Of a stretch of 44,896 nucleotides of DNA, positions 28,917 to 37,490 are shown one piece after another (the first letter of the stretch is position 1; every line of letters begins with the position of its first letter). The position numbers and the translations under genes are program-made. This DNA is from Lachnospiraceae bacterium (GTDB lineage: Bacteria > Bacillota > Clostridia > Lachnospirales > Lachnospiraceae): contig JAGHER010000211.1 of assembly GCA_017889125.1 (NCBI GenBank), positions 1-44,896 on the forward strand. The letters are read 5' to 3'. The notes beneath the pieces are model-generated. The model did not search any database and had not been told where the DNA came from. It saw nothing but the letters and a program-made list of their open reading frames with translations.

Positions 28917-31402
28917 AATCCGTTCGCCTCCTTACTCTGAAAATCCTGCCGCCGAATAGGCGGCATGTATTCAGGGATGCCCCATGCGCCCGCCAGACTT
29001 TCGCGGATTGGTGGTACACCCGCCCGCCGGGCGCATGTAGGTTTACTCTAAAAGTCCCGCCGCCGAATAGGCGGCATGCATTCAGGGATGCCCCATGCGC
29101 CCGCCAAACTTTTATGGGACGGTGGAACGCCTGCCCGCCGGGCGCATGTAGGTTTACTCTGGAGCTAAGACGGCTTCTGCAAAGCCCTTTGACCTGGCTC
29201 ACTATTTTCCTTACCCTGCTGTCTCCTCTGGCGGGACTCTATATTTACCAGCCAGCCAGCGCCAGCACCATGCATACCATGTACCTTGCCAATCCTGCCC
29301 TTGCCGGCGGCGCGGCGGGAGGTATTCTCTTTGCCCTTCTTACGGTCTACGAGCTTGACCGTGCTGGCCGAAGCCGGATGGATGTGCTGGTGGATGCGGC
29401 AGTCTCTCCCCTGACCATGGCTCTGGTTCGCCTGCTGGCCCTGGCCGGGGCAGCTATTCTCACCCTGGGGGCGGTGATGGCTCTCTGGCTGCCCATTACC
29501 GCAAAGCTCATCGGATCGGTCTTTCATATGGAAGATTATCTTTTGGCGTACGTTATCTTTATGGGGCTTGCCCTCCCATTATCCATCCTGGCAGCCGCCT
29601 CTGCCTTTCAGTTTACCCGGCGGGCCGACCTTTCTCTGGCTATTTTTGCCGCCTTTGCCGGACTAAGCCTTACCGTCTGGTCTGACCGATGGCAGCTTTG
29701 CTGGCTGAATCCCTGCGTGTGGGCATTGTCCGATGACTTTTCCAATCTGCGCATTTTCCGCTCCGCTGCCTGGATGCGCATGACCTGGCTGGGTGCTCTG
29801 ACTGGCATATGGATTCTTTCCTGGCTTTCCATCCGGCAGTACGGAAAGGGCCTTCTGGGCTCCCTGAGCCAGTCTCTGGCCCGAAATGCCCGACTCCTTT
29901 ATCGCCCGGCCGCTGCCTTTCTTCTGCTGGTCTGCTCCGGCACCGCCTTTGCCGCTCAGCCCTTTGTCGATCAGAGCAACCCGGATCAAACCGTGATGAC
30001 CTTTCTGGAAATCCCGTTTCTGGAAGGGGTATCCTTCCTTCACCGCAGCGTTTTTGTCTGCCCCGACACCGCCGCAGGCACAGTGGCCGGAAAAGCCATT
30101 TTTCAGCTTCAAAATCACTCCGGCCAAACCCAGACTCTTGCCTTCGGCATTAATCCCGGATACAAAATCTCCTCGGTTCAGGCCAATGGAAGGGATGCAT
30201 CCTTTTCCGTAAGCGATGATCAGGAATACAATGAATCTCTCCTGCAGGTCACCATTCCCCCAGCGGAAGATATCGAGCTTTCCATTGAATACGGCGGCTT
30301 TCCCCAGGAGGACAGCTCCATGTCCGCTATGCAGGGCAGGCTGGAAATCAGTGATGAATACCTCTGCTTAGAGAACAGCGTCCTGTCTCCCCGGCTGATG
30401 AATGTGCCGCCGGTGAATGTACCCCTAAAAAATGTATCTGCGAAAGATGTGCCGGAAGCAGAATACGTCCCATACCCAACCACCATAGAAATCACCCTGC
30501 CTGCCCACATGACGGTGATTCCCTTTTCCCCCAGCCAGCCGGAAAAACTTGCGGAAAATACTGATGGAACCATCACCTGGCGCTATGAGGACAGCGGCAC
30601 CGGCGGCATCCTTTATGCAGGCGATTACCTCCGGCAGGACATTGAAGCTGGCGGCCTCACGATCCAGCTCTACTACGGGCGCAGGCATCAGGCCGTCATG
30701 GAAGCCGCCGGGGCTGCCCAGGCGGTAAAAGCAGTGGTAGATTACTGTACGGAGCATTACGGCCCTCTCTCCTTTGGCGCAGACGGCACCCTGAAGCTGA
30801 TTCAAAGCCGGGTCTCCGGCGGCGGATATGCCAGAAACGGCGCCAGCCTTCTGGATGAGGTGGATTTTACTGCGGCCAATCTGGACGATGCGGGAAAAGG
30901 AACCGTACCCGGAGAAGTGATGATTCATGAATTGGTCCATCAGTGGTGGGGCCTGGCCAATATGTTTGACCCTGCCAGTGCAAATGATGCCTGGTCTGCG
31001 GAAGGCCTGACGGTCTACACCACTTACCGGATTGTTAAAGAACTTTATGGAGAAGATTCCTCCTCCAGCTATGCCCGGGAAAACTACGTAAAAAAATGGC
31101 TGCAGGCCGTAGATGACTACCAGAAAAACTTCTATGTCCGCAATCCCCGATATCTTGCCGCCCTTCCGCAAAAGGAACAGCTGAACATTTCCAACAGCCT
31201 GTCCTACGTGCGCAGATACAACGAAATGCCCCTGAAAATCCTGAAAGCAGAGCAGCTGGTGGGCGGCGAGGAAGCCATGGATGCCATTCTTTGTGACCTG
31301 TTTAACCGGGAGCTGGATTACACTTACCCGTATCTTACTTATTCGGATTTCTTAGATGCCTGCGGGCTGACAGAAGAGGAATTAAACCTGAAGAAGAATT
31401 AA
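28913..31402 (+). CDS. ABC-2 type permease fused to M1-family (gluzincin) aminopeptidase domain
   Basis: 829 aa; N-terminal transmembrane region, C-terminal HELVHQWWGLANMFDPASANDAWSAEGL matching HExxH-x18-E. Confidence 0.88.
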   Translation: MKSVRLLTLKILPPNRRHVFRDAPCARQTFADWWYTRPPGACRFTLKVPPPNRRHAFRDAPCARQTFMGRWNACPPGACRFTLELRRLLQSPLTWLTIFLTLLSPLAGLYIYQPASASTMHTMYLANPALAGGAAGGILFALLTVYELDRAGRSRMDVLVDAAVSPLTMALVRLLALAGAAILTLGAVMALWLPITAKLIGSVFHMEDYLLAYVIFMGLALPLSILAAASAFQFTRRADLSLAIFAAFAGLSLTVWSDRWQLCWLNPCVWALSDDFSNLRIFRSAAWMRMTWLGALTGIWILSWLSIRQYGKGLLGSLSQSLARNARLLYRPAAAFLLLVCSGTAFAAQPFVDQSNPDQTVMTFLEIPFLEGVSFLHRSVFVCPDTAAGTVAGKAIFQLQNHSGQTQTLAFGINPGYKISSVQANGRDASFSVSDDQEYNESLLQVTIPPAEDIELSIEYGGFPQEDSSMSAMQGRLEISDEYLCLENSVLSPRLMNVPPVNVPLKNVSAKDVPEAEYVPYPTTIEITLPAHMTVIPFSPSQPEKLAENTDGTITWRYEDSGTGGILYAGDYLRQDIEAGGLTIQLYYGRRHQAVMEAAGAAQAVKAVVDYCTEHYGPLSFGADGTLKLIQSRVSGGGYARNGASLLDEVDFTAANLDDAGKGTVPGEVMIHELVHQWWGLANMFDPASANDAWSAEGLTVYTTYRIVKELYGEDSSSSYARENYVKKWLQAVDDYQKNFYVRNPRYLAALPQKEQLNISNSLSYVRRYNEMPLKILKAEQLVGGEEAMDAILCDLFNRELDYTYPYLTYSDFLDACGLTEEELNLKKN
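28932..29160 (+). repeat. Two tandem 111-bp hairpin-containing repeats inserted in frame in the permease/peptidase gene
   Basis: TTACTCT recurs at 28932, 29043 and 29154 (period 111). Each copy contains GCCGCC-GAATA-GGCGGC and CATGCGCCCG...CGGGCGCATG (28983-28992/29028-29037 and 29094-29103/29139-29148). Confidence 0.93.
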
Positions 31403-31423
31403 ACCTTGAGGAGGACTTACACC

Positions 31424-32134
31424 TTGAATAAGATATTTCGATATGAATGCCAGAGACTTTTGTGGAACAAATTTTTCTTCGGATTTCTGGGCGTACTGCT
31501 GCTTTACGGCTGGCAGGTGCTGGAGGGCGTGACCCTTTCCGGGATCTCCCACACCGCCCCCTTCTCCCCCTGGAGCTTTGGGGATTACTTAAGCCGGATG
31601 ATGCCCCTTTTGTGGACGGGAGCGCTGTTTTTTCTCACCTTTTTTACTTCCTCGGCAGCCCGGCGCGCAGCGGTGCTCACCGATGCCGCTCCATTTTCCC
31701 CCAGAGGGTACGCCCTGACCCGCTGCGCAGCTGCGCTGACAGGAACCTGCCTGATAACCTTTGCCTGCCTGGCGGAGACCGCCGTATTTTACCGCTGGTA
31801 TTTTGGATGGCAGGATTGGGGAACCCTTATTCTCCCTGTGCTGACAGTACTTGTGCCTGCTCTGGTATTTTCCCTGGGAAGCGGCTGGCTTCTGGGAAGG
31901 ATCCGGCCGTGGCTTTTGTATGCCTGGATGCTTTTTCCCTTCCTGTGCAGAACACTTCCTCTGCCCCAGACAGCATGCATCTGGAATGGAAGCTTTTTTG
32001 CCCGGTATCCCCTGACTCTGGATGTACTGGATCCGCCGTTTTCCCTGCCCTTTAGTACAGCTGCTGTGCAGACAGTGGTGCTGGGGATCGGGGTGATGCT
32101 GTGGGGAATAGGGATGTGCTGGGAACGGAAATGA
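31424..32134 (+). CDS. Membrane protein, probable ABC-2 permease partner
   Basis: Hydrophobic multi-span protein; probable TTG start LNKIFRYECQRLLWNKFFFGFLG preceded by GAGGAGG at the proper distance (ORF track starts at 31406). Confidence 0.7.
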   Translation: MNKIFRYECQRLLWNKFFFGFLGVLLLYGWQVLEGVTLSGISHTAPFSPWSFGDYLSRMMPLLWTGALFFLTFFTSSAARRAAVLTDAAPFSPRGYALTRCAAALTGTCLITFACLAETAVFYRWYFGWQDWGTLILPVLTVLVPALVFSLGSGWLLGRIRPWLLYAWMLFPFLCRTLPLPQTACIWNGSFFARYPLTLDVLDPPFSLPFSTAAVQTVVLGIGVMLWGIGMCWERK

Positions 32135-32170
32135 TGATTGCTGGATAAAAATAAAGTGACTATTTCTCAT

Positions 32171-32210
32171 TCATACAGCGCCTTTGCCTGGTTATCAAGG
32201 CGCTGTATGA
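32171..32210. terminator. Perfect 14-bp inverted repeat between convergent genes (terminator-like, no clear T-tract)
   Basis: TCATACAGCGCCTT / AAGGCGCTGTATGA, 12-nt loop. Confidence 0.55.
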
Positions 32211-32218
32211 AATAAAAT

Positions 32219-32869
32219 CTACCAATCTATAACATCAAAAAATTCTTCCAGGTTACTGCCTCTATTGATTAACGCTCCCATATCAAGAATCGTTTCTTTA
32301 ATTTCAATATCAAAAGATTTTTTTCTAATAACATATATATTTTTTACAAGCTTTAAACTGCCTCGAATTTTTTCAAGCATGACCGGATATCCATTATTTC
32401 CACTGTTCAGGAAAGAATATATATCCTCTTTTGCCTTAAACTGCTCTATACTTTTAAATCCCAGCTGTCTGGTGATAAATGCATTGGTATTCTGCCCTTT
32501 ATACTCTGCAATGTGAAGGCATGAAACGTACTCAAAATCCGGATTATTTACAATTAAAAAATGAGGTACAGCTCTTTTTTGGTTCTGTAAGCGGCAATAA
32601 TCCAGCAACGAACGAAAAGCTTTTTCTTCTCCAGAATTACTACTTATTCGATCTGCATCGACAATTACAAATTTGGCAATGCAATTCGTCTGTGCTTTTG
32701 TACGGATTTCATTTAAAAAATTCGTATATCCGCCGCCCTTCATATTAATCGGCTGCAATGAAATCTCAACCCCCTGCCATTTCCGCATATGGTCAATATA
32801 ATGAAATTCCGTGTCCCCTTCACAAAATACTACAAACTTCTTTTTTAATTCCCGTTTTAATCTACTCAT
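32219..32869 (-). CDS. RloB-family protein (AbiLii-like), Toprim-type motifs
   Basis: KKFVVFCEGDTEFHYIDHM (EGxTE) and AKFVIVDADRIS (DxD); start at MSRLKREL overlapping the ATPase gene. Confidence 0.85.
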   Translation of the reverse strand: MSRLKRELKKKFVVFCEGDTEFHYIDHMRKWQGVEISLQPINMKGGGYTNFLNEIRTKAQTNCIAKFVIVDADRISSNSGEEKAFRSLLDYCRLQNQKRAVPHFLIVNNPDFEYVSCLHIAEYKGQNTNAFITRQLGFKSIEQFKAKEDIYSFLNSGNNGYPVMLEKIRGSLKLVKNIYVIRKKSFDIEIKETILDMGALINRGSNLEEFFDVIDW

Positions 32870-34037
32870 CAGCCGTACCTCCAAGGATTCCTTTCATATA
32901 GAACTCATAGATTTTTGTTGTTTCGTACCGAACCTCAGGGAAATCCGAAAGTGCATAAAGCTCAGAAATCAATGACTGTCGGCTCTTGCTAATGAAATAA
33001 ATCTGTTCCTTCATAAACGTAATTAAATTCAGGTGCAGAACATTATGTGTGGAAAAAACAAACTGTCCATGATGCTGCTTGCCATTAATATAGGCAATTA
33101 CCCGATCCGATAATATCGGATTTAAAACACGGTCCATCTCATCTGCGAAAATCACCTTATTCTCGTATACCACTCTGAAAATTTGAACTGCCCACGCAAA
33201 AAACTCACGCACGCCGGAAGAATCCAGGGACAGCTCTCTCTTCAGGATAACTCCCTCCCTGTTTTTTCGAAGAATAATTGTTTTGCTGTATGGTTTTTCT
33301 TCATCTAATTCAATACCACAGATGCTGTAATCGACCATTCGAAAAATATCCAGATATCTGGCATCTTTCAGAATTTCCAAATCACTTTGCAGCTTTTTTA
33401 TCCCACCATCGCCATCCGCATGGAAAGATTCCGTATACAGGCAATCATTCATCCATTTCGTCACCACCAGCGCATGCTCATTTCCCAAAATAGCCAGCTT
33501 AGTAATAAACAGACCAATTCCAGGATTGCTTTTTTCCAAAATACTGCTGATCAAAGATGCTGTTGTTCCAGAAACTGTATATCTATTCTCATGATTTTTT
33601 TTGATAGAAAAGCAGAGGCACTCTTTACTCTTTTTTGTTTTCCGATATCCCAGCTGCTCCTCCTGAATTCCCCCACGATTAATAACCAAATAGTATCGAT
33701 AAATTATTCCCGATTCATCCAATATTTCCAATTCAAATTTCTGATCTGGATCAATATTTTTCTCTAAACTGGCTAAATTTACGTACGCCGGAAAGGATCT
33801 TACCTCTCCATTATCCGCAAAAAATGACTTTAAATAGTTGAGGCTATTAATGAAATTTGATTTTCCTCCTGCATTTTCACCAACAATAACTGCCGATTTT
33901 AGAAGACTGCATCCATTATCCCATTCCACAAAATTATCTGGAAATCTTCGCCTGACCTTGCCAACCGCCGTTTCCATAGAAAATTCATTGTCTCCCCAAA
34001 AAGAACAGTAATTATTAAAATAATAACGAATTAACAT
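32862..34037 (-). CDS. AAA family ATPase (AAA_15/AAA_21, RloA/AbiLi-like)
   Basis: Walker A VIVGENAGGKSNFINSL; Walker B KVIFADEMDRVLNP; FVFSTHNVLHLN switch; start at MLIRYYFNNYCSFWGDNEFSM. Confidence 0.88.
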   Translation of the reverse strand: MLIRYYFNNYCSFWGDNEFSMETAVGKVRRRFPDNFVEWDNGCSLLKSAVIVGENAGGKSNFINSLNYLKSFFADNGEVRSFPAYVNLASLEKNIDPDQKFELEILDESGIIYRYYLVINRGGIQEEQLGYRKTKKSKECLCFSIKKNHENRYTVSGTTASLISSILEKSNPGIGLFITKLAILGNEHALVVTKWMNDCLYTESFHADGDGGIKKLQSDLEILKDARYLDIFRMVDYSICGIELDEEKPYSKTIILRKNREGVILKRELSLDSSGVREFFAWAVQIFRVVYENKVIFADEMDRVLNPILSDRVIAYINGKQHHGQFVFSTHNVLHLNLITFMKEQIYFISKSRQSLISELYALSDFPEVRYETTKIYEFYMKGILGGTADE

Positions 34038-34395
34038 ATGCACACCCCCTGATCAATATCATATTTCAAGTGTATCATATTCTCCAATGTAAAGTAAATC
34101 GTTTTTTTGTTTTAGATATCGTTTTTATATTGGATTTTATATTAAAATTATCCATATAAATCATTTTTCCGCAATACCTTAGATTTCCATGTCCCACTCC
34201 ATACCATCAAGCATGCTGCAAAGGATCTTCCTGCCAGACAATCCGCATACCTATCCAATAAAATGCGCAGTTTAAAACAAACAGCAAACAGCTCATTTTT
34301 GAAGATATTTTACAAACCATCCTTCCCCCTAATATGCTATAATAGGAACACTTGGTGGCCAGAAACCACGAAAAGGAGGCGTAAGGAAGCACCAT

Positions 34396-35256
34396 ATGGA
34401 AGAAAACACCATGCAAAAAGAAATCCGCACAGCTCTCCGAGATGAAGGCCTGTCTATAGAAGCCTACCACTTTGAAGGCATCGCCCAGCCTTTCCCCAGC
34501 CATTTCCACGATTATTACGTCATCGGCCTGGTGGAAAAAGGAGAACGCTGCCTTTCCTGCCGGAGTCAAGAATATCTTATCCGGCCAGGAGACATTCTCC
34601 TGTTTAATCCCGGCGACAGCCATTCCTGTGTTCAAACCGGTACAGAAGCCTTTCACTACCGGGCTGTAAATATAGAAAAAGAAGTGATGCTTGACCTGGC
34701 AGAGGAGATTACCGGAAGCCGCACTCTTCCCGGCTTTTCCCAGACAGTCATCCATGATCAGGAAACCGCCTGCTGCCTTGGCACTCTCCACCAGATGATC
34801 ATGAACGGCTCTGAGGAACTGGGAAAGGAAGAAAATCTGCTGCTCCTTTTGTCCCTGCTCATCCGGCGCTATGGCCAGCCCTTTGAAGCCTGCATCCCTG
34901 AATGCCGTGAAGAGATCGAAAAGGCCTGCGCCTACATGGAGCAGCACTGCGCCCAGCGGATTTCCTTAGACCAGATCTGCCGCCACACCGGCCTGAGCAA
35001 ATCCACACTGCTGCGGGCCTTCGCCAAATCCAAGGGCGTCACCCCTTACCGATACCTTGAAGCCATTCGCATCAGTCAGGCGAAAAAGCTTTTGGAGCGG
35101 GGCGTTTCCCCCATAGAAGCCGCCTGGCGCACCGGCTTCTATGACCAGAGCCATTTTACTAATTATTTCAGCCGCTTTATCGGACTTGCCCCGGGCCTGT
35201 ACCGGGACATCTTTATGAAGAAAAAGTCGGCAGAAGGAGAACATCATGGAACATAA
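34396..35256 (+). CDS. AraC family transcriptional regulator (cupin N-terminus)
   Basis: PFPSHFHDYYVIGLVEKGER cupin part; C-terminal ISLDQICRHTGLSKSTLLRAFAKSKGVTPYRYLEAIRISQAKKLL...GFYDQSHFTNYFSRFIGLAPGLYR. Confidence 0.93.
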   Translation: MEENTMQKEIRTALRDEGLSIEAYHFEGIAQPFPSHFHDYYVIGLVEKGERCLSCRSQEYLIRPGDILLFNPGDSHSCVQTGTEAFHYRAVNIEKEVMLDLAEEITGSRTLPGFSQTVIHDQETACCLGTLHQMIMNGSEELGKEENLLLLLSLLIRRYGQPFEACIPECREEIEKACAYMEQHCAQRISLDQICRHTGLSKSTLLRAFAKSKGVTPYRYLEAIRISQAKKLLERGVSPIEAAWRTGFYDQSHFTNYFSRFIGLAPGLYRDIFMKKKSAEGEHHGT

Positions 35257-36160
35257 AACTACTGCTACTGTCGGCCACCTGGCCGCCCTCCTGACCATCA
35301 TCATCTGGGGAACCACATTTATCTCCACAAAGGTACTTTTGACCGCTTTCCAGCCGGTGGAAATCCTCTTTTTCCGCTTTATCCTGGGATTTCTGGCCCT
35401 TCTCCTGGCCTGCCCCCGGCGGCTTAAGGGGATGAAGGCCCGCCAGGAGCTTACCTTTGCTGCCGCCGGACTCTGCGGCATCTGCCTGTACTATCTGCTG
35501 GAAAACATAGCCCTCACCTATACCATGGCCTCCAATGTAGGCGTCATCATTTCCGTAGCGCCCTTTTTCACCGTGCTTATGTCCCACCTGTTTTTAAAGC
35601 AGGAAGAAGGGCTGCGGGCCAGCTTCTTTCTGGGCTTTGCGGTAGCCATGGCCGGAATCGGGCTCATCAGCTTCAACGGCTCTGCCCTGCAGCTTAATCC
35701 TCTGGGCGACCTGCTGGCCCTTCTGGCCGCCTTTGTGTGGGCCTGCTACTCCATTCTGACGAAGAAAATCAGCGAGTACGGCTGCAATATCATCCTCACC
35801 ACCAGACGGATATTCTTTTACGGCATCCTCTTTATGATTCCGGCCCTCTTCCTTTTTGACTTCCAGCCGGACATCTCCCAGTTTAAAAATCCGGCCTGCC
35901 TGCTGAATATCCTCTTTTTGGGCCTGGGCGCTTCGGCTCTCTGCTTCGTCACCTGGAATCTGGCGGTGAAAATCCTGGGCGCAGTGAAAACCAGCATTTA
36001 CATCTACATGGTTCCTGTCATCACGGTGGTCACCTCTGTGCTGATTCTCCATGAGCCCTTTACCTGGATGACCGGCACCGGAACTCTGCTCACCCTGGCA
36101 GGACTGCTTTTGTCTGAAAGAAAGCCTGGCCATCTGCGGCCCCAAAAAGAAGGTAAATAA
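35246..36160 (+). CDS. EamA/DMT family transporter
   Basis: 304 aa, ten-span hydrophobic protein; LLTIIIWGTTFISTKVLL; overlaps the AraC gene by 11 nt. Confidence 0.9.
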   Translation: MEHKTTATVGHLAALLTIIIWGTTFISTKVLLTAFQPVEILFFRFILGFLALLLACPRRLKGMKARQELTFAAAGLCGICLYYLLENIALTYTMASNVGVIISVAPFFTVLMSHLFLKQEEGLRASFFLGFAVAMAGIGLISFNGSALQLNPLGDLLALLAAFVWACYSILTKKISEYGCNIILTTRRIFFYGILFMIPALFLFDFQPDISQFKNPACLLNILFLGLGASALCFVTWNLAVKILGAVKTSIYIYMVPVITVVTSVLILHEPFTWMTGTGTLLTLAGLLLSERKPGHLRPQKEGK

Positions 36161-36175
36161 GCTTACAGGAAGCAT

Positions 36176-36196
36176 GGCACTTCTCCGGTAAGTGCC
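36176..36196 (+). terminator. Terminator-like hairpin after the EamA gene
   Basis: GGCACTT-CTCCGGT-AAGTGCC followed by GCTTTCCT. Confidence 0.45.
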
Positions 36197-36205
36197 GCTT
36201 TCCTC

Positions 36206-37069
36206 TCACGCCTCCCCACCCCGCATCTCCGCCGCCCTCCTCGCCTGGGAGGGCGTGCATCCATAAATGGATTTAAAGGTGCGGTTAAATAATTTCTGAT
36301 TGGTGAATCCATGCCCCGACGCAATCTCCGCGATGGGCAGATCCGTCTGTACCAAATCCGAATAAATATGCGATACGCGAATCTCATTAACATATTGAAG
36401 GAAAGTCATTCCCATATTCTTCTTAAACAATCGGCAGAAATACTCCTCCCCCACATTCAAAAGCTCCGCTCCGTCCTCCGGAGAAAGAGGCTCCTGATAA
36501 TGCTCCTCCACAAAAGAAATCACCTGCTTAAGCCTCTCCCTTGTGCGGCCGCCCGACAATGCCGCCTCCTCCGGCAGAATCGGCACCGAAAAGTGCTCCA
36601 CCAGCCTGGCAAAAATCTGCAGAATCATCCCCTCCGCCTCCAGAGAAAAGGTCATTCCCCCCTTCACATAAAGCCGCGTCAAATCCTCCAGCATCCCGCA
36701 GATATACAGATATGGCTCAAACTGTTCATCCGGAATGGCATCCGGCAGACAGCGGATCTCGCGGGTATCTAACTCCGGCAGATACGCCGCCAGCTTTTCC
36801 CTGGAAAGGTGAATGCGCAGGAACATGGAGCGGGTATCATAGGTGTAGGTACTGTGCAGCCGCCGTGCCTCAATGACCAGCAGATGCTTCTTCATCAGCA
36901 CATGCTTTTCCCCGTCAATGACAATATCGGTATTCCCGTTTAAGGGGAACATAAGCTCCACCTCATTGTGCCAGTGCAGGGGCCGGTACCCTCCAGGCAC
37001 CGTACGCCAGGCATAGGATATGCCCAAAGGGCTTGTATTTAAAAGAGTTTCGTAAAATGCCTCCGCCAT
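36206..37069 (-). CDS. AraC family transcriptional regulator
   Basis: C-terminal PLSPEDGAELLNVGEEYFCRLFKKNMGMTFLQYVNEIRVSHIYSDLVQTDLPIAEIASGHGFTNQKLFNRTFKSIYGCTPSQAR; start at MAEAFYETLL. Confidence 0.92.
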   Translation of the reverse strand: MAEAFYETLLNTSPLGISYAWRTVPGGYRPLHWHNEVELMFPLNGNTDIVIDGEKHVLMKKHLLVIEARRLHSTYTYDTRSMFLRIHLSREKLAAYLPELDTREIRCLPDAIPDEQFEPYLYICGMLEDLTRLYVKGGMTFSLEAEGMILQIFARLVEHFSVPILPEEAALSGGRTRERLKQVISFVEEHYQEPLSPEDGAELLNVGEEYFCRLFKKNMGMTFLQYVNEIRVSHIYSDLVQTDLPIAEIASGHGFTNQKLFNRTFKSIYGCTPSQARRAAEMRGGEA

Positions 37070-37150
37070 AAAATCCTCGTCTCCTCTCATTCCATTTCGA
37101 TTTCAAATCTGGAAACTTTTAGAATGATCATAGAAAAAAATCGCGAAAAT

Positions 37151-37179
37151 GTCAATATCGACGTAAAAGAAGTCAATAT
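37151..37179. promoter_or_regulatory. Pair of direct repeats GTCAATAT spaced 21 bp, candidate AraC operator
   Basis: GTCAATAT at 37151-37158 and 37172-37179 in the divergent intergenic region. Confidence 0.55.
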
Positions 37180-37280
37180 TGTATCTGGAATCCTCCTGAA
37201 AAAACCGTTATGATAAGAGCGTATCAAGGAAACAGGGATACATCCTGAACATGAAGCATGTTAAGAAAGGAGAACACACC

Positions 37281-37424
37281 ATGAGCAAGATCGTTTTAAA
37301 GATAAAGAATTACTTTTCTGAGAATAAGGAGGCCTTCATCCTGGGTATGTTGGGCCTGAATGAGAACATTTCTCCCGAGAGCATCCGGGCAGAGGTTGAA
37401 AACGTAAACGTATTTTCCAAGTAA
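37281..37424 (+). CDS. 47-aa small protein of unknown function
   Basis: MSKIVLKIKNYFSENKEAFILGMLGLNENISPESIRAEVENVNVFSK; RBS AAGAAAGGAG, plausible -10 TATGAT at 37209-37214, own terminator. Below the ORF-track length cutoff. Confidence 0.75.
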   Translation: MSKIVLKIKNYFSENKEAFILGMLGLNENISPESIRAEVENVNVFSK

Positions 37425-37447
37425 TCACAAACGATAGTGAGCATAGG

Positions 37448-37477
37448 AGCATAGCCGGTTTTGGCTATGCTCTTTTT
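37448..37477 (+). terminator. Rho-independent terminator of the small protein gene
   Basis: AGCATAGCC-GGTTTT-GGCTATGCT followed by CTTTTTG. Confidence 0.85.
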
Positions 37478-37490
37478 GCTGTCTGCCGCT

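Noticed and set aside
28891-29202. 103-aa minus-strand ORF across the 111-bp repeats
   Set aside because: Not called as a gene: no RBS or family motif and antisense to a supported CDS; retained only as an observation that the element is open on both strands.
32219-34043. Complete mobile element carrying the defence cassette
   Set aside because: No integrase, transposase, terminal repeats or target duplication could be seen; only composition suggests transfer.
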